From Enterobacter genomosp. O (GTDB lineage: Bacteria > Pseudomonadota > Gammaproteobacteria > Enterobacterales > Enterobacteriaceae), in assembly GCF_001022965.1 (NCBI RefSeq), contig NZ_LECZ01000025.1, forward strand, positions 372,001 through 436,000: a DNA stretch of 64,000 bases. The letters are read 5' to 3'. Every line of letters starts with the position of its first letter. Position 1 is the first letter of the stretch. This document shows, in pieces, positions 47,805 through 60,355 of this stretch. The position numbers and the translations under genes are program-made. Below the pieces are notes generated by a model. That model saw nothing but the letters and a program-made list of their open reading frames with translations, had not been told where the DNA came from and did not search any database.

Positions 47805-50387
47805 ATGCAAGAGCAATACCGCCCGGAAGAGATAGAATCAAAAGTCCAGCAACACTGGGACGAGAAGCGCACCTTTGAAGTAACCGAAGACGAGAGCAAA
47901 GAGAAGTATTACTGCCTGTCGATGCTTCCCTATCCTTCTGGTCGACTACACATGGGCCATGTGCGTAACTACACCATCGGTGATGTGATTGCGCGCTACC
48001 AGCGTATGCTGGGCAAAAACGTCCTGCAGCCTATCGGCTGGGATGCGTTCGGTCTGCCTGCGGAAGGCGCAGCGGTAAAAAACAATACGGCTCCGGCACC
48101 GTGGACGTACGACAACATCGCGTATATGAAAAACCAGCTCAAAATGCTGGGCTTTGGCTATGACTGGAGCCGCGAGCTGGCAACCTGTACCCCGGAATAC
48201 TATCGCTGGGAACAGAAATTCTTCACCGAGCTGTATAAAAAAGGCCTGGTGTACAAAAAGACCTCTGCCGTTAACTGGTGTCCGAATGACCAGACCGTTC
48301 TCGCAAACGAACAGGTTATCGACGGCTGCTGCTGGCGCTGCGACACCAAAGTTGAGCGTAAAGAGATCCCGCAGTGGTTTATTAAAATCACCGCTTACGC
48401 TGATGAGCTCCTGAACGATCTGGATAACCTGGACCACTGGCCAGATACCGTTAAGACCATGCAGCGCAACTGGATCGGCCGTTCTGAAGGCGTGGAGATC
48501 ACCTTCAACGTTGAGAACTACGACCAGACCCTGACCGTCTACACCACCCGTCCGGACACCTTCATGGGCGCGACCTACCTGGCCGTGGCCGCAGGTCACC
48601 CGCTGACGCAGAAAGCGGCAGAAAACAATCCAGAACTGGCCACCTTCATCGACGAGTGCCGCAACACCAAAGTGGCCGAAGCCGACATGGCGACGATGGA
48701 GAAAAAAGGCGTTGATACCGGCTTTAAAGCCATTCACCCATTGACTGGCGAAGCCATCCCTGTCTGGGCCGCCAACTTCGTACTGATGGAATACGGCACG
48801 GGCGCCGTAATGGCCGTTCCGGGTCACGACCAGCGCGACTACGAATTTGCCACCAAATACGGTCTGACCATCAAACCGGTTATTCTGGCCGCCGACGGTT
48901 CAGAACCAGACCTGTCCGAACAGGCGCTGACCGAAAAAGGCACCCTGTTCAACTCCGGGGAGTTCAGCGGTCTGAGCTTCGAAGAAGGCTTCAACGCCAT
49001 CGCCGATAAGCTGGCCTCCCTTGGCGTGGGCGAGCGTAAAGTTAACTTCCGTCTGCGCGACTGGGGCGTTTCCCGTCAGCGTTACTGGGGTGCGCCAATC
49101 CCAATGGTGACGCTGGAAGATGGCACCGTGATGCCAACGCCGGAAGATCAGCTGCCGGTGATCCTGCCGGAAGACGTGGTCATGGACGGCATCACCAGCC
49201 CGATCAAAGCCGATCCTGAGTGGGCCAAAACCACCGTCAACGGCCAGCCTGCGCTGCGTGAAACCGACACCTTTGACACCTTTATGGAGTCATCCTGGTA
49301 CTATGCGCGTTATACCTGCCCGCAGTATCAGGACGGTATGCTGGACTCCGATGCGGCAAACTACTGGCTGCCGGTAGATATCTATATCGGTGGTATCGAA
49401 CATGCCATCATGCACCTGCTCTACTTCCGCTTCTTCCATAAGCTGATGCGCGATGCCGGCATGGTGAACTCTGACGAACCGGCTAAACAGCTGCTGTGCC
49501 AGGGCATGGTGCTGGCAGATGCCTTCTACTACGTCGGTGCAAACGGCGAGCGTAACTGGGTTTCTCCGGTTGATGCTATCGTTGAGCGTGACGAGAAAGG
49601 CCGTATCGTGAAGGCCAAAGACGCCGCAGGTCATGAGCTGGTCTATACCGGCATGAGCAAGATGTCCAAGTCTAAAAACAACGGCATCGACCCGCAGGTA
49701 ATGGTTGAGCGCTACGGCGCGGATACCGTGCGTCTGTTCATGATGTTTGCTTCTCCGGCAGACATGACTCTGGAATGGCAGGAGTCTGGCGTTGAAGGCG
49801 CGAACCGCTTCCTGAAACGCGTCTGGAAACTGGTTTACGAACATACCGCTCTGGGCGATGCCCCGGCACTGAACGCCGCCGCGCTGACTGAAGATCAGCA
49901 GGCGCTGCGTCGTGATGTTCATAAAACGATTGCGAAAGTGACTGACGATATTGGTCGTCGTCAGACCTTCAATACCGCAATTGCGGCTATTATGGAACTG
50001 ATGAACAAGCTGGCGAAAGCCCCGCAGGACGGTGAGCAGGAGCGCGCCTTAATGCGTGAAGCGCTGCTGGCGGTTGTTCGCATGCTGAACCCGTTCACTC
50101 CGCACGTCAGCTTCACCCTGTGGCAGGAGCTGAAAGGCGAAGGCGATATCGACAACGCGCCGTGGCCACAGGCTGACGAAGCAGCGATGGTGGAAAACAC
50201 AACGCTGGTCGTGGTCCAGGTAAACGGCAAAGTCCGCGGTAAAATTACCGTGGCGGTCGATGCAACCGAAGAACAGGTTCGCGAGCGCGCGGGCCAGGAA
50301 ACTCTGGTCGCAAAATATCTTGAGGGCGTTACCGTGCGTAAAGTGATCTACGTACCGGGTAAACTGCTGAATCTGGTCGTTGGCTAA
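47805..50387 (+). CDS. leuS: Leucine-tRNA ligase
   Basis: LeuS (860 residues) is a class I aminoacyl-tRNA synthetase. The HIGH motif is HMGH in [13 protein letters not shown] at about residues 41-53, the KMSKS motif is in [12 protein letters not shown] near 619, and the CP1 editing domain between them has [14 protein letters not shown] near 247. The ATG at 47805 gives the E. coli start [14 protein letters not shown]; the frame is open 25 codons earlier. It heads the leuS-lptE-holA-nadD run. Confidence 0.98.
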   Translation: MQEQYRPEEIESKVQQHWDEKRTFEVTEDESKEKYYCLSMLPYPSGRLHMGHVRNYTIGDVIARYQRMLGKNVLQPIGWDAFGLPAEGAAVKNNTAPAPWTYDNIAYMKNQLKMLGFGYDWSRELATCTPEYYRWEQKFFTELYKKGLVYKKTSAVNWCPNDQTVLANEQVIDGCCWRCDTKVERKEIPQWFIKITAYADELLNDLDNLDHWPDTVKTMQRNWIGRSEGVEITFNVENYDQTLTVYTTRPDTFMGATYLAVAAGHPLTQKAAENNPELATFIDECRNTKVAEADMATMEKKGVDTGFKAIHPLTGEAIPVWAANFVLMEYGTGAVMAVPGHDQRDYEFATKYGLTIKPVILAADGSEPDLSEQALTEKGTLFNSGEFSGLSFEEGFNAIADKLASLGVGERKVNFRLRDWGVSRQRYWGAPIPMVTLEDGTVMPTPEDQLPVILPEDVVMDGITSPIKADPEWAKTTVNGQPALRETDTFDTFMESSWYYARYTCPQYQDGMLDSDAANYWLPVDIYIGGIEHAIMHLLYFRFFHKLMRDAGMVNSDEPAKQLLCQGMVLADAFYYVGANGERNWVSPVDAIVERDEKGRIVKAKDAAGHELVYTGMSKMSKSKNNGIDPQVMVERYGADTVRLFMMFASPADMTLEWQESGVEGANRFLKRVWKLVYEHTALGDAPALNAAALTEDQQALRRDVHKTIAKVTDDIGRRQTFNTAIAAIMELMNKLAKAPQDGEQERALMREALLAVVRMLNPFTPHVSFTLWQELKGEGDIDNAPWPQADEAAMVENTTLVVVQVNGKVRGKITVAVDATEEQVRERAGQETLVAKYLEGVTVRKVIYVPGKLLNLVVG

Positions 50388-50401
50388 GCGCGGGAGGAAA
50401 C

Positions 50402-50971
50402 GTGCGACAACTGGCAACAATACTCTTATCTCTGGCGGTGCTTGTCACCGCTGGCTGTGGCTGGCACCTGCGCAATACTACGGCGGTGCCTGCTCAGATG
50501 AAAACAATGATCTTTGACTCTTCGGATCCGAATGGTCCACTCAGCCGGGCAATCCGTAATCAGCTGCGTCTGAACGGCGTTGAGTTGATTGAGAAAGACA
50601 CGCTGCGCCAGGATGTTCCGTCTCTGCGTGTTCTGGGGATGACGCTCGGCAAGGATACGGCCTCTATCTTCCAGGATGGCCGCACCGCTGAGTATCAAAT
50701 GGTCATGACGGTTAATGCAGCCGTGCTGATCCCGGGTAAAGACATTTATCCAATCAGTACAAAAGTGTACCGTTCGTTCTTTGATAACCCGCAGACGGCG
50801 CTGGCAAAAGATGCCGAACAGCAGATTATCATCAACGAAATGTACGACAAGGCGGCGGAACAGCTGATCCGTAAACTGCCGACCGTTGCAGCGTCTAAGA
50901 AAGAAGGCTCTGACATCATCGAAAAACCGGACGCTAACGCAGCTCCTGTTTCTACCTCCATGGGTAACTGA
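50402..50971 (+). CDS. lptE: LPS-assembly lipoprotein LptE
   Basis: LptE (189 residues; E. coli 193) is the outer-membrane lipoprotein plug of the LptD translocon that inserts LPS. A signal peptide with lipobox TAGC (modified Cys19) opens the protein, and the segment [21 protein letters not shown] matches the family. The start is GTG at 50402 after GGGAGG, as in E. coli. The C-terminal tail is less conserved. It overlaps holA by one base. Confidence 0.95.
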   Translation: MRQLATILLSLAVLVTAGCGWHLRNTTAVPAQMKTMIFDSSDPNGPLSRAIRNQLRLNGVELIEKDTLRQDVPSLRVLGMTLGKDTASIFQDGRTAEYQMVMTVNAAVLIPGKDIYPISTKVYRSFFDNPQTALAKDAEQQIIINEMYDKAAEQLIRKLPTVAASKKEGSDIIEKPDANAAPVSTSMGN

Positions 50972-52002
50972 TGATCAGGCTGTATCCTGAACAACTCCGC
51001 GCGCAGCTCAATGAAGGGCTGCGCGCGGCGTATCTGCTTCTTGGGAACGATCCGTTATTACTTCAGGAAAGCCTGGATGCCGTGCGACATGCGGCAGCCG
51101 CGCAGGGCTTTGATGAACACCACACCGTCCAGCTCGATAACAATACCGACTGGAACGCCCTCTTCTCACTGTGTCAGGCGATGAGCCTTTTTGCCTCGCG
51201 CCAGACGATTCAAATCCTGCTGCCGGATAATGGTCCTAACGCGGCCATTAATGAACAGCTCGCCACGCTGGTCAGCCTGTTACACAGCGATCTGCTCCTC
51301 ATTGTGCGTGGCAACAAGCTGACCAAAGCCCAGGAAAACGCAGCGTGGTTTACCCAGCTCGCCACCCACGCGGTGCTGGTCACCTGTCAGACGCCTGAGC
51401 AGGCGCATCTGCCGAAGTGGGTGGCTGCGAGAGCGAAGCAGAACAACCTTCAGCTGGATGATGCGGCAAATCAACTGCTCTGTTACTGCTATGAAGGTAA
51501 CCTGTTGGCCCTGGCGCAGGCGCTGGACAGACTTTCTCTGCTGTGGCCGGACGGCAAGTTGACCTTACCGCGCGTTGAGCAGGCCGTTAACGACGCGGCG
51601 CACTTCACGCCGTTCCACTGGGTGGATGCGCTGCTGTCGGCGAAAAGCAAACGCGCCCTGCATATTCTGCAGCAGCTGCGTCTGGAAGGGAGCGAACCCG
51701 TCATTCTGCTGCGTACGCTGCAGCGCGAACTGTTGCTGCTGGTTACGCTCAAGCGACAATCTGCACATACGCCATTGCGCTCGCTGTTTGATAAACATCG
51801 GGTGTGGCAAAATCGCAGGGCTTTGACCACCGAGGCCGTTAACCGCCTGAGTCATGAACAGCTTCGTCAGGCTGTACAGCTTCTGATGCGCGCTGAGCTC
51901 ACGTTAAAACAAGATTATGGTCAGTCGGTCTGGGCAGAGCTGGAAAGCCTTTCTCTGCTGCTTTGCCATAAGGCGCTGGCAGACGTTTTTATTGATGGAT
52001 AG
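50971..52002 (+). CDS. holA: DNA polymerase III subunit delta
   Basis: HolA (343 residues) is the delta subunit of the clamp loader that opens the beta sliding clamp. The beta-contact region is in [15 protein letters not shown] near residue 70, with hydrophobic residues M-S-L-F reaching the clamp. The AAA+-like fold and C-terminal collar domain follow; the length equals E. coli. Its ATG overlaps the lptE stop. Confidence 0.97.
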   Translation: MIRLYPEQLRAQLNEGLRAAYLLLGNDPLLLQESLDAVRHAAAAQGFDEHHTVQLDNNTDWNALFSLCQAMSLFASRQTIQILLPDNGPNAAINEQLATLVSLLHSDLLLIVRGNKLTKAQENAAWFTQLATHAVLVTCQTPEQAHLPKWVAARAKQNNLQLDDAANQLLCYCYEGNLLALAQALDRLSLLWPDGKLTLPRVEQAVNDAAHFTPFHWVDALLSAKSKRALHILQQLRLEGSEPVILLRTLQRELLLLVTLKRQSAHTPLRSLFDKHRVWQNRRALTTEAVNRLSHEQLRQAVQLLMRAELTLKQDYGQSVWAELESLSLLLCHKALADVFIDG

Positions 52003-52003
52003 T

Positions 52004-52660
52004 ATGCATTCCTTACAGGCCTTGTATGGCGGCACCTTCGACCCGGTACATTACGGGCATCTGAAGCCGGTTGAAATTCTGGCGAATCTGATCGGCCTTC
52101 AGCGCGTCATCATTATGCCCAATAATGTCCCGCCCCATCGTCCGCAGCCCGAGGCAACCAGCGAGCAGCGAAAAGAGATGCTCGCCCTTGCCATCGCAGA
52201 TAAACCGCTCTTCACACTTGATGAGCGTGAGTTGCGTCGCAACACGCCCTCCTGGACGTCTCAGACGCTTCAGGAGTGGCGAGCCGAACAAGGGCCAGAC
52301 CAGCCGCTGGCCTTTATCATCGGCCAGGATTCCCTGCTGAATTTCCCCACATGGCATCAGTATGAAACCATTCTGGAGAACAGCCACCTGCTCGTCTGCC
52401 GCCGTCCGGGCTATCCGCTGACCATGCGCGAAGCACAGTACCAGCAGTGGCTGGAAGACCATCTCACGGATAACGTTGAGGATCTTCACAATCAGCCTGC
52501 CGGGAAGATTTATCTGGCGGAAACACCGTGGTTCGATATCTCTGCAACACTCATTCGCGAGCGTTTACAGCAAGGTTTAGCGTGTGACGATATGCTACCG
52601 GCAGCGGTGCTTGAGTATATCCATACGCACGGTTTGTATCAGAAAAGCGCAGATGAATAG
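52004..52660 (+). CDS. nadD: Nicotinate-nucleotide adenylyltransferase
   Basis: NadD (218 residues; E. coli 213) transfers AMP to nicotinate mononucleotide in NAD synthesis. The nucleotidyltransferase motif [13 protein letters not shown] is at residues 9-21, [11 protein letters not shown] near 45, and the C-terminal [11 protein letters not shown] motif near 185. The ATG at 52004 is one base past the holA stop; an in-frame ATG at 51995 would add three residues. In E. coli phpB (cobC) follows; here the next 269 bases have no gene. Confidence 0.96.
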   Translation: MHSLQALYGGTFDPVHYGHLKPVEILANLIGLQRVIIMPNNVPPHRPQPEATSEQRKEMLALAIADKPLFTLDERELRRNTPSWTSQTLQEWRAEQGPDQPLAFIIGQDSLLNFPTWHQYETILENSHLLVCRRPGYPLTMREAQYQQWLEDHLTDNVEDLHNQPAGKIYLAETPWFDISATLIRERLQQGLACDDMLPAAVLEYIHTHGLYQKSADE

Positions 52661-52905
52661 CCGGAGGGCATAAAAAGTGGCTTATTGTTTATCCTGCCTT
52701 GACAGGTTAAGCCATACTGTTATCCTCCGCTGCCAGACTTTCCCGCCGATCATTGCTTTACAGAAATTGTTTTACAAAAATGGCGATGCAATCTCAGGCG
52801 GAGGGTGGGATGATACCCGCCTTCAAAAGCCTGGCCGGAGACAGTTGTCCCGATACAGGCGTGAGTTCAGGTATACTGCCTGGCTACGAATTCAACGTTT
52901 TATAA

Positions 52906-53247
<342 letters not shown>

Positions 53248-53250
53248 TGC

Positions 53251-53718
53251 GTGAAGTTGCAGCTGGTCGCCGTCGGCACCAAAATGCCAGACTGGGTACA
53301 AACCGGTTTTACTGAATATCTGCGTCGTTTTCCAAAAGACATGCCGTTCGAACTGGTGGAAATTCCCGCCGGAAAGCGCGGCAAGAACGCTGATATCAAA
53401 CGTATTCTCGATAAAGAGGGTGAACTGATGCTGGCTGCCGCAGGCAAAAACCGCATCGTTACCCTCGATATTCCAGGGAAGCCCTGGGATACGCCGCAGC
53501 TGGCGCACGAACTGGAGCGCTGGAAGCAGGATGGCCGTGACGTCAGTCTGTTGATTGGCGGGCCTGAAGGGTTATCCCCTGCCTGCAAGGCGGCAGCCGA
53601 ACAAAGTTGGTCTCTCTCCGCGCTGACGCTTCCCCACCCGCTCGTTCGGGTACTGGTAGCAGAAAGCCTGTATCGCGCGTGGAGCATTACTACCAACCAC
53701 CCCTATCACCGCGAGTAA
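53251..53718 (+). CDS. rlmH: 23S rRNA pseudouridine-1915 N3-methyltransferase RlmH
   Basis: RlmH (155 residues) is a SPOUT-class enzyme that methylates pseudouridine 1915 in helix 69 of 23S rRNA on the 70S ribosome. The SAM-binding knot sequence [11 protein letters not shown] is near residue 101, and the C-terminal [18 protein letters not shown] matches the family. It starts with GTG just after rsfS, so two ribosome-linked genes are paired before the mrdAB genes. Confidence 0.97.
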   Translation: MKLQLVAVGTKMPDWVQTGFTEYLRRFPKDMPFELVEIPAGKRGKNADIKRILDKEGELMLAAAGKNRIVTLDIPGKPWDTPQLAHELERWKQDGRDVSLLIGGPEGLSPACKAAAEQSWSLSALTLPHPLVRVLVAESLYRAWSITTNHPYHRE

Positions 53719-53746
53719 TGACTGACCAGGGTAGATTAAGCAGCGG

Positions 53747-55648
53747 ATGAAACTACAGAATTCTTTTCGCGACTATACGGCTGAGTCCGCGCTGTTTGTG
53801 CGCCGGGCGCTGGTCGCCTTTACGGGGATTTTGCTGCTTACCGGCGTGCTGATCGCCAACCTTTATAATCTGCAAATTGTCCGCTTTACCGACTACCAGA
53901 CGCGTTCAAACGAAAACCGCATTAAGCTGGTGCCCATCGCACCCAGCCGCGGCATTATTTACGATCGTAACGGCACTCCGCTTGCGTTAAACCGCACCAT
54001 CTATCAAATCGAGATGATGCCGGAAAAAGTCGATAACGTTCAGGATACGCTGGAAGCGCTGAAGAGCGTTGTCGATCTTAACGATGACGATATCGCCGCC
54101 TTCAAAAAAGAGCGCGCTCGCTCTCACCGCTTCACCTCCATTCCGGTAAAAACCAATCTGACGGAAGTTCAGGTGGCCCGCTTTGCGGTGAATCAGTACC
54201 GTTTCCCCGGCGTGGAAGTGAAGGGTTACAAGCGTCGCTACTATCCTTATGGCTCCGCGCTGACGCATGTGATTGGCTACGTTTCCAAGATTAACGACAA
54301 AGACGTCGACCGCCTCGATAAAGACGGCAAGCTGGCCAACTACGCGGCAACGCACGATATCGGTAAGCTGGGAATTGAACGCTACTACGAAGAAGTACTG
54401 CACGGGCAAACCGGCTATGAAGAGGTTGAGGTTAACAACCGTGGCCGCGTTATTCGCCAGCTGAAAGAAGTGCCGCCTCAGGCGGGGCACGACGTCTATC
54501 TGACGCTCGATCTTAAACTGCAGCAGTATATTGAAACCTTACTGGCGGGCAGCCGTGCAGCCGTGGTGGTAACCGATCCGCGTACCGGTGGCATCCTGGC
54601 GATGGTGTCAATGCCAAGCTATGACCCGAATCTCTTTGTTGACGGCATCTCCAGTAAAGACTATTCCGGCCTGCTTAATGACCCCAATACGCCGCTGGTA
54701 AACCGCGCGACGCAAGGGGTTTATCCACCGGCATCCACGGTTAAACCGTACGTGGCGGTCTCGGCACTGAGTGCCGGCGTCATCAACCGTAATACCAGCC
54801 TGTTTGACCCGGGCTGGTGGCAGCTGCCAGGTTCAGATAAGCGCTATCGTGACTGGAAAAAATGGGGCCACGGCCATCTGAACGTCACCAAATCGCTGGA
54901 GGAGTCTGCGGATACCTTCTTCTATCAGGTGGCTTATGACATGGGGATCGACCGCCTGTCAGAGTGGATGAGTAAATTCGGCTACGGACATTACACCGGC
55001 ATTGACCTTTCAGAAGAGCGTTCTGGCAACATGCCTACGCGTGAATGGAAGCTGAAGCGCTTTAAAAAACCGTGGTATCAGGGTGACACCATTCCGGTGG
55101 GTATCGGCCAGGGTTACTGGACGGCAACGCCGCTTCAGATGAACAAAGCCATGATGATCCTCATCAATGACGGCGTGGTGAAAGTCCCTCATCTGCTGCA
55201 AAGTACGGTTGAAGACGGTAAAAAAGTGCCCTGGAACCAGCCGCACGAAGCGCCTGTGGGTGACATTCACTCCGGCTTCTGGGAAATCGCGAAAGACGGT
55301 ATGTACGGCGTGGCAAACCGCCCGAACGGCACCGCGCATAAGTACTTTACCGGCGCACCGTACAAGGTGGCCGCGAAATCCGGTACCGCGCAGGTGTTTG
55401 GTCTGAAAGCCAACGAAACCTATAACGCACACCGCATTGCCGAACGTCTGCGTGACCATAAGCTGATGACGGCGTTTGCCCCTTATGATAACCCGCAGGT
55501 TGCGGTGGCGATGATTCTGGAGAACGGCGGTGCCGGGCCAGCGGTAGGGACCATCATGCGCCAGATCCTTGACCACATTATGCTGGGTGATAACAACACC
55601 GAACTGCCGGCTGAAAACCCGGCCGCCGCTGCGGCGGAGGACCAATAA
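53747..55648 (+). CDS. mrdA: Penicillin-binding protein 2 (peptidoglycan transpeptidase)
   Basis: PBP2 (633 residues) is the class B transpeptidase of the elongasome that keeps the rod shape, working with the RodA glycosyltransferase. A membrane anchor near residues 22-42 and the non-catalytic pedestal domain precede the transpeptidase domain with active-site Ser330 in [12 protein letters not shown]-type motif [10 protein letters not shown] near 387, and KSGTAQ near 544. Length equals E. coli. rodA follows after 2 bases. Confidence 0.98.
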   Translation: MKLQNSFRDYTAESALFVRRALVAFTGILLLTGVLIANLYNLQIVRFTDYQTRSNENRIKLVPIAPSRGIIYDRNGTPLALNRTIYQIEMMPEKVDNVQDTLEALKSVVDLNDDDIAAFKKERARSHRFTSIPVKTNLTEVQVARFAVNQYRFPGVEVKGYKRRYYPYGSALTHVIGYVSKINDKDVDRLDKDGKLANYAATHDIGKLGIERYYEEVLHGQTGYEEVEVNNRGRVIRQLKEVPPQAGHDVYLTLDLKLQQYIETLLAGSRAAVVVTDPRTGGILAMVSMPSYDPNLFVDGISSKDYSGLLNDPNTPLVNRATQGVYPPASTVKPYVAVSALSAGVINRNTSLFDPGWWQLPGSDKRYRDWKKWGHGHLNVTKSLEESADTFFYQVAYDMGIDRLSEWMSKFGYGHYTGIDLSEERSGNMPTREWKLKRFKKPWYQGDTIPVGIGQGYWTATPLQMNKAMMILINDGVVKVPHLLQSTVEDGKKVPWNQPHEAPVGDIHSGFWEIAKDGMYGVANRPNGTAHKYFTGAPYKVAAKSGTAQVFGLKANETYNAHRIAERLRDHKLMTAFAPYDNPQVAVAMILENGGAGPAVGTIMRQILDHIMLGDNNTELPAENPAAAAAEDQ

Positions 55649-55650
55649 TC

Positions 55651-56763
55651 ATGACGGATAATCCAAATAAAAAATCGCTGTGGGATAAAATCCACATCGA
55701 CCCAGCCATGCTGCTGATCCTCCTGGCTCTGCTGGTCTACAGCGCACTGGTTATCTGGAGCGCCAGTGGCCAGGATATCGGCATGATGGAGCGCAAAATC
55801 GGCCAGATCGCGATGGGTCTGATCATCATGGTGGTGATGGCGCAGATCCCGCCGCGCGTCTACGAAGGCTGGGCGCCCTATCTCTACATCTTCTGTATTA
55901 TTTTGCTGGTTGCGGTAGATGCGTTTGGCGCCATTTCAAAAGGGGCGCAGCGCTGGCTGGATCTGGGTATTGTCCGCTTCCAGCCCTCGGAAATTGCCAA
56001 AATCGCCGTTCCATTGATGGTGGCTCGCTTTATCAACCGCGACGTCTGTCCGCCGTCGTTGAAAAATACCGCCATCGCGCTGGTGCTGATTTTCCTGCCG
56101 ACGCTGCTGGTTGCGGCACAGCCTGACCTTGGCACCTCAATCCTTATCGCCCTCTCGGGCCTGTTTGTCCTTTTCCTGTCGGGACTGAGCTGGCGTCTGA
56201 TTGGTATCGCGGTAGTGCTGATCGCGGCGTTCATCCCTATCCTCTGGTTCTTCCTGATGCATGATTACCAGCGCCAGCGCGTCATGATGCTGCTCGATCC
56301 GGAAACCGATCCGCTGGGCGCGGGCTATCATATTATTCAGTCCAAGATTGCGATTGGCTCCGGCGGCCTGCGCGGTAAAGGCTGGCTGCACGGCACACAG
56401 TCGCAGCTGGAATTTTTACCGGAACGCCACACCGACTTTATCTTCGCCGTACTGGCGGAAGAGCTGGGGCTGGTTGGCATATTAATATTGCTGGCGCTGT
56501 ACGTCCTGCTGATCATGCGGGGATTGTGGATTGCAGCACGCGCGCAAACCACCTTTGGTCGCGTCATGGCTGGCGGGTTGATGCTGATTTTATTCGTTTA
56601 TGTCTTCGTAAATATTGGTATGGTGAGTGGTATTCTGCCGGTGGTAGGCGTACCGCTGCCGCTGGTGAGTTACGGAGGCTCGGCACTGATCGTGTTGATG
56701 GCCGGGTTTGGTATCGTGATGTCGATCCATACCCACAGAAAAATGTTGTCAAAAAGCGTATAA
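55651..56763 (+). CDS. mrdB: Peptidoglycan glycosyltransferase RodA
   Basis: RodA (370 residues) is the SEDS-family glycosyltransferase that polymerises lipid II in the elongasome together with PBP2. About ten membrane segments are present, with AAQPDLGTS near residue 155, a large periplasmic loop with [28 protein letters not shown] (in parts) near 235-265, and [14 protein letters not shown] near 340. It lies between mrdA and rlpA (16-base gap). Confidence 0.97.
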   Translation: MTDNPNKKSLWDKIHIDPAMLLILLALLVYSALVIWSASGQDIGMMERKIGQIAMGLIIMVVMAQIPPRVYEGWAPYLYIFCIILLVAVDAFGAISKGAQRWLDLGIVRFQPSEIAKIAVPLMVARFINRDVCPPSLKNTAIALVLIFLPTLLVAAQPDLGTSILIALSGLFVLFLSGLSWRLIGIAVVLIAAFIPILWFFLMHDYQRQRVMMLLDPETDPLGAGYHIIQSKIAIGSGGLRGKGWLHGTQSQLEFLPERHTDFIFAVLAEELGLVGILILLALYVLLIMRGLWIAARAQTTFGRVMAGGLMLILFVYVFVNIGMVSGILPVVGVPLPLVSYGGSALIVLMAGFGIVMSIHTHRKMLSKSV

Positions 56764-56779
56764 AAATAAGGGGATCGGA

Positions 56780-57898
56780 ATGCGTAAGCAGTGGCTGGGG
56801 ATCTGCATCGCGGCAAGTTTACTTGCGGCCTGCACAAGTGATGATGGTCAGCAACAGGCAACCGTCGCGCCGCCGCAGCCTGCGGTGTGTAATGGCCCGA
56901 ACGTTGAAATCAGCGGAGCCGATCCCGTTTATGAACCGCTGAATGCCAGTGCTAATCAGGATTACGAGCGCGACGGCAAAAGCTACAAAATTGTTCAGGA
57001 TCCGTCCCGTTTCAGTCAGGCTGGCTTTGCCGCCATTTATGATGCTGAGCCAGGCAGTAACCTGACGGCCTCCGGGGAAGCGTTCGACCCAATGCAGCTG
57101 ACTGCGGCACACCCAACGCTGCCGATTCCAAGCTACGCCCGTATCACCAACCTGGCGAACGGCCGTATGATCGTCGTGCGCATCAACGACCGCGGCCCGT
57201 ACGGGAATGACCGGGTGATTTCCCTGTCTCGCGCGTCCGCCGATCGCCTGAACACCTCGAACAATACCAAAGTCCGTATTGACCCGATTATCGTGGCGCA
57301 GGATGGCTCGCTCTCCGGGCCGGGCACCGCGTGTACGACGGTGGCGAAACAGACCTACGCCCTTCCTGACCGTCCAAATCTTGACGGCGGAATGGGAAGC
57401 GCCTCGTCTCCGGCAGCACCTTCTCAGCCAGGCGGAGAAATCCGTCCGATCAGCAATGACACCCTGCAAAGCGATGATTCAACCGGCGCACCGGTAAAGA
57501 GCAGCGGTTTTCTGGGTGCACCGACGACCTTAGCTTCGGGCGTGCTTGAAGGCAGCGAGCCTACGCCAGCCCCTGCTCCTGTTACAGCTCCTGTTACAGC
57601 ACCAGCGACCCAACCGGCTCCCGTAACGGCGCCAGCGACTACACAAAGTGCGGCAGTAGCGGCTGCGGCCAGCGGCAGCTATGTGGTTCAGGTTGGCGCA
57701 GTGAGCGATCGGGCGCGGGCCCAACAGTATCAACAGCGTCTGAGCCAGCAGTTCGGGGTACCAGGACGCGTTGAACAGAACGGCGCGGTGTGGCGTATTC
57801 AGATGGGGCCGTTTGCCAGCAAATCGCAGGCAACGACCCTTCAGCAGCGCTTGCAGAATGAAGCTCAGCTTCAGTCATTTATCGCTGTTGCAAAGTAA
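56780..57898 (+). CDS. rlpA: Septal-ring lipoprotein / lytic transglycosylase RlpA
   Basis: RlpA (372 residues; E. coli 362) is an outer-membrane lipoprotein of the septal ring. The lipobox LAAC has Cys18, a double-psi beta-barrel domain (about 80-165, with FAAIYDAEPGS and VRINDRGPYGNDRVISLS) follows, then a low-complexity Pro/Ala/Thr linker (about 262-290, repeats of APVT/APAT), and a C-terminal SPOR domain (about 297-372) that binds denuded glycan. In Pseudomonas RlpA is a lytic transglycosylase; activity of the enterobacterial protein is less clear. Confidence 0.94.
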   Translation: MRKQWLGICIAASLLAACTSDDGQQQATVAPPQPAVCNGPNVEISGADPVYEPLNASANQDYERDGKSYKIVQDPSRFSQAGFAAIYDAEPGSNLTASGEAFDPMQLTAAHPTLPIPSYARITNLANGRMIVVRINDRGPYGNDRVISLSRASADRLNTSNNTKVRIDPIIVAQDGSLSGPGTACTTVAKQTYALPDRPNLDGGMGSASSPAAPSQPGGEIRPISNDTLQSDDSTGAPVKSSGFLGAPTTLASGVLEGSEPTPAPAPVTAPVTAPATQPAPVTAPATTQSAAVAAAASGSYVVQVGAVSDRARAQQYQQRLSQQFGVPGRVEQNGAVWRIQMGPFASKSQATTLQQRLQNEAQLQSFIAVAK

Positions 57899-58037
57899 TT
57901 AATCGGCGGTGTCCGAAATGTCAGTTTGTGTAAAACACATTCACAAACTCATGCTTAAAGTCGGATGCCTGCCTGAATAGCATTTGCTATAGTAAGGCAC
58001 TTTTTTTAATTCCATCACGGATGTCGTAGTTCTGACC

Positions 58038-59249
58038 ATGAAGACCACCTTTTCTGCTCGTTTTGTGCAGCGCATGGCGCTGACCACGGCCCTTTGCGCT
58101 GCTGCACTCTCTGCAGCTCACGCCGATGACCTGAATATCAAGACCATGATCCCTGGCGTTCCGCAAATCGATGCGGAATCCTACATCCTGATCGATTACA
58201 ACTCTGGCAAAGTGCTGGCAGAACAGAATGCCGATGCGCGCCGTGACCCGGCTAGCCTGACCAAAATGATGACCAGCTACGTTATCGGCCAGGCTATGAA
58301 GGCAGGTAAATTCAAAGAGTCGGATCTGGTCACCATCGGTAACGATGCGTGGGCAACCGGGAACCCTGTCTTCAAAGGTTCTTCTCTGATGTTCCTGAAG
58401 CCGGGTATGCAGGTTCCTGTTTCTCAGCTGATTCGCGGCATCAACCTGCAGTCAGGTAACGATGCCTGCGTGGCAATGGCCGATTTCGCCGCCGGTAGCC
58501 AGGATGCCTTCGTGGGTCTGATGAACAGCTACGTGACCGCGCTGGGTCTGAAAAACAGCCATTTCCAGACCGTACACGGCCTGGATGCAGACGGTCAGTA
58601 CAGCTCCGCACGCGACATGGCCCTGATTGGTCAGGCGCTGATCCGCGATGTACCCAATGAGTACTCTATCTATAAAGAGAAAGAGTTCACCTTCAACGGT
58701 ATTCGTCAGACCAACCGTAACGGCCTGCTGTGGGATAACAGCCTGAACGTTGACGGCATCAAAACTGGCCATACCGATAAAGCGGGCTACAACCTGGTGG
58801 CTTCTGCCACTGAAGGTCAGATGCGTCTGATCTCAGCCGTGATGGGCGGTCGTACCTTTAAAGGCCGCGAAACAGAAAGCAAGAAACTGCTGACCTGGGG
58901 CTTCCGTTTCTTCGAAACCGTGAATCCACTGAAAGCAGGCAAGGAGTTTGCTTCTGAACCCGTCTGGTTCGGTGACAACGACCGTGCTTCCCTCGGCGTT
59001 GATAAGGACCTGTACCTGACCATTCCTCGCGGTCGTATGAAGGATCTGAAAGCCAGCTACGTCCTGAACAGCACCGAGCTGCATGCCCCGCTGCAGAAAA
59101 ACCAGGTTGTGGGCACCATTAACTTCCAGCTGGATGGTAAGACGATCGATCAGCGTCCGCTGGTTGTCCTGCAAGAAATTCCTGAGGGCAATTTCTTCGG
59201 CAAAATCATTGATTACATTAAATTGATGTTCCATCACTGGTTTGGTTAA
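58038..59249 (+). CDS. dacA: D-alanyl-D-alanine carboxypeptidase DacA (PBP5)
   Basis: PBP5 (403 residues) trims the terminal D-Ala from peptidoglycan pentapeptides. A signal peptide ends near residue 29 (AAHA). The SxxK motif has Ser73 in PASLTK, SGN occurs in [10 protein letters not shown] near 139, and KTG in GIKTGHTDK near 242. The C-terminal amphipathic helix ([14 protein letters not shown]) anchors the protein to the inner membrane face. It has its own 139-base upstream region after rlpA. Confidence 0.98.
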   Translation: MKTTFSARFVQRMALTTALCAAALSAAHADDLNIKTMIPGVPQIDAESYILIDYNSGKVLAEQNADARRDPASLTKMMTSYVIGQAMKAGKFKESDLVTIGNDAWATGNPVFKGSSLMFLKPGMQVPVSQLIRGINLQSGNDACVAMADFAAGSQDAFVGLMNSYVTALGLKNSHFQTVHGLDADGQYSSARDMALIGQALIRDVPNEYSIYKEKEFTFNGIRQTNRNGLLWDNSLNVDGIKTGHTDKAGYNLVASATEGQMRLISAVMGGRTFKGRETESKKLLTWGFRFFETVNPLKAGKEFASEPVWFGDNDRASLGVDKDLYLTIPRGRMKDLKASYVLNSTELHAPLQKNQVVGTINFQLDGKTIDQRPLVVLQEIPEGNFFGKIIDYIKLMFHHWFG

Positions 59250-59299
59250 AAATTGAACACTTGAAAGTGTGATTTTGATCCCCATATACTAAGTATCCT

Positions 59300-59337
59300 G
59301 ATAACTCCCACCTGACGTGGGAGTTATTCTTTTTGAC
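59300..59337 (+). terminator. dacA terminator
   Basis: ATAACTCCCAC / GTGGGAGTTAT hairpin with a 5-base loop followed by TCTTTTT, about 50 bases after dacA. Confidence 0.85.
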
Positions 59338-59354
59338 GTTACGCCGGAGCTGAC

Positions 59355-59618
59355 ATGAAAACCAAACTTAACGAACTGCTTGAATTCCCTACCTCATTTA
59401 CCTACAAAGTAATGGGTCTGGCGAAACCTGAGCTGGTTGATCAGGTGGTTGAAGTGGTACAGCGCCATGCGCCGGGTGACTACTCTCCGTCAGTAAAACC
59501 AAGCAGCAAGGGCAACTACCACTCGGTTTCTATTACCATCACTGCGACACACATTGAGCAGGTTGAGACGCTGTACGAAGAGCTCGGCAATATCGAAATT
59601 GTTCGTATGGTTCTGTAG
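59355..59618 (+). CDS. ybeD: DUF493-family protein YbeD
   Basis: YbeD (87 residues) is a small ferredoxin-like alpha/beta fold protein resembling ACT regulatory domains; its role is unknown, though its place before lipB suggests a link to lipoate or D-lactate-type metabolism that has not been proven. The sequence ([35 protein letters not shown]) is nearly identical to E. coli. A GC-rich hairpin (GGTTACCCGG/CCGGGTAACC, 59628-59651) without a T run lies between it and lipB. Confidence 0.95.
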   Translation: MKTKLNELLEFPTSFTYKVMGLAKPELVDQVVEVVQRHAPGDYSPSVKPSSKGNYHSVSITITATHIEQVETLYEELGNIEIVRMVL

Positions 59619-59713
59619 TCCCTTTGCGGTTACCCGGTTTGCCGGGTAACCCCTCTCCCCCGCTGTGATATACTCCCGCACACCTTTTGTCCCTCGTCTT
59701 CGGAGACGCAGTT

Positions 59714-60355
59714 TTGTATCAGGATAAAATTCTGGTCCGTCACCTCGGGCTGCAACCTTATGAGCCTGTCTCCCAGGCTATGCATGATTTCACCGATTCA
59801 CGCGATGACAGCACCCCGGATGAGATCTGGCTGGTGGAACACCTGCCGGTATTTACGCAGGGTCAGGCGGGAAAAGCGGAACATTTATTGATGACGGGTG
59901 ATATCCCGGTGATTCAGAGCGATCGCGGTGGGCAGGTCACTTATCACGGGCCCGGGCAGCAGGTAATGTACGTCCTGTTGAATCTGAAGCGCAGAAAGCT
60001 TGGCGTGCGTGAATTGGTTACCTTACTGGAGCAAACCGTCGTCAACACGCTGGCGGAATACGGTATTGACGCGCACCCACGAGCCGATGCGCCGGGTGTC
60101 TACGTTGGGGAAATGAAGATCTGCTCTCTGGGACTGCGTATCCGTAAAGGCTGCTCCTTCCACGGCCTCGCATTGAATATTAATATGGATCTCGCGCCTT
60201 TCCAGCGCATAAACCCCTGCGGCTACGCCGGCATGGAAATGACGCACATGCGCCAGTGGGTTGAAACCGCGACGCCAGAAACTATTCGTCCCGTACTTTT
60301 GAAGAACGTGTTAGCACTACTTAACAATCCCCCGCACGAATATATCCCTGCTTAA
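59714..60355 (+). CDS. lipB: Octanoyltransferase LipB
   Basis: LipB (213 residues) moves octanoyl groups from acyl carrier protein to lipoyl domains, the first step of lipoate synthesis; LipA then inserts sulphur. The catalytic Cys169 is in [10 protein letters not shown] and Lys135 in GEMKICSLG, with the substrate loop [14 protein letters not shown] at 69-82. The start is TTG at 59714, with GGAGA 7 bases upstream, giving the E. coli start [17 protein letters not shown]; in-frame upstream starts would lie over or before this ribosome site. Confidence 0.95.
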   Translation: MYQDKILVRHLGLQPYEPVSQAMHDFTDSRDDSTPDEIWLVEHLPVFTQGQAGKAEHLLMTGDIPVIQSDRGGQVTYHGPGQQVMYVLLNLKRRKLGVRELVTLLEQTVVNTLAEYGIDAHPRADAPGVYVGEMKICSLGLRIRKGCSFHGLALNINMDLAPFQRINPCGYAGMEMTHMRQWVETATPETIRPVLLKNVLALLNNPPHEYIPA

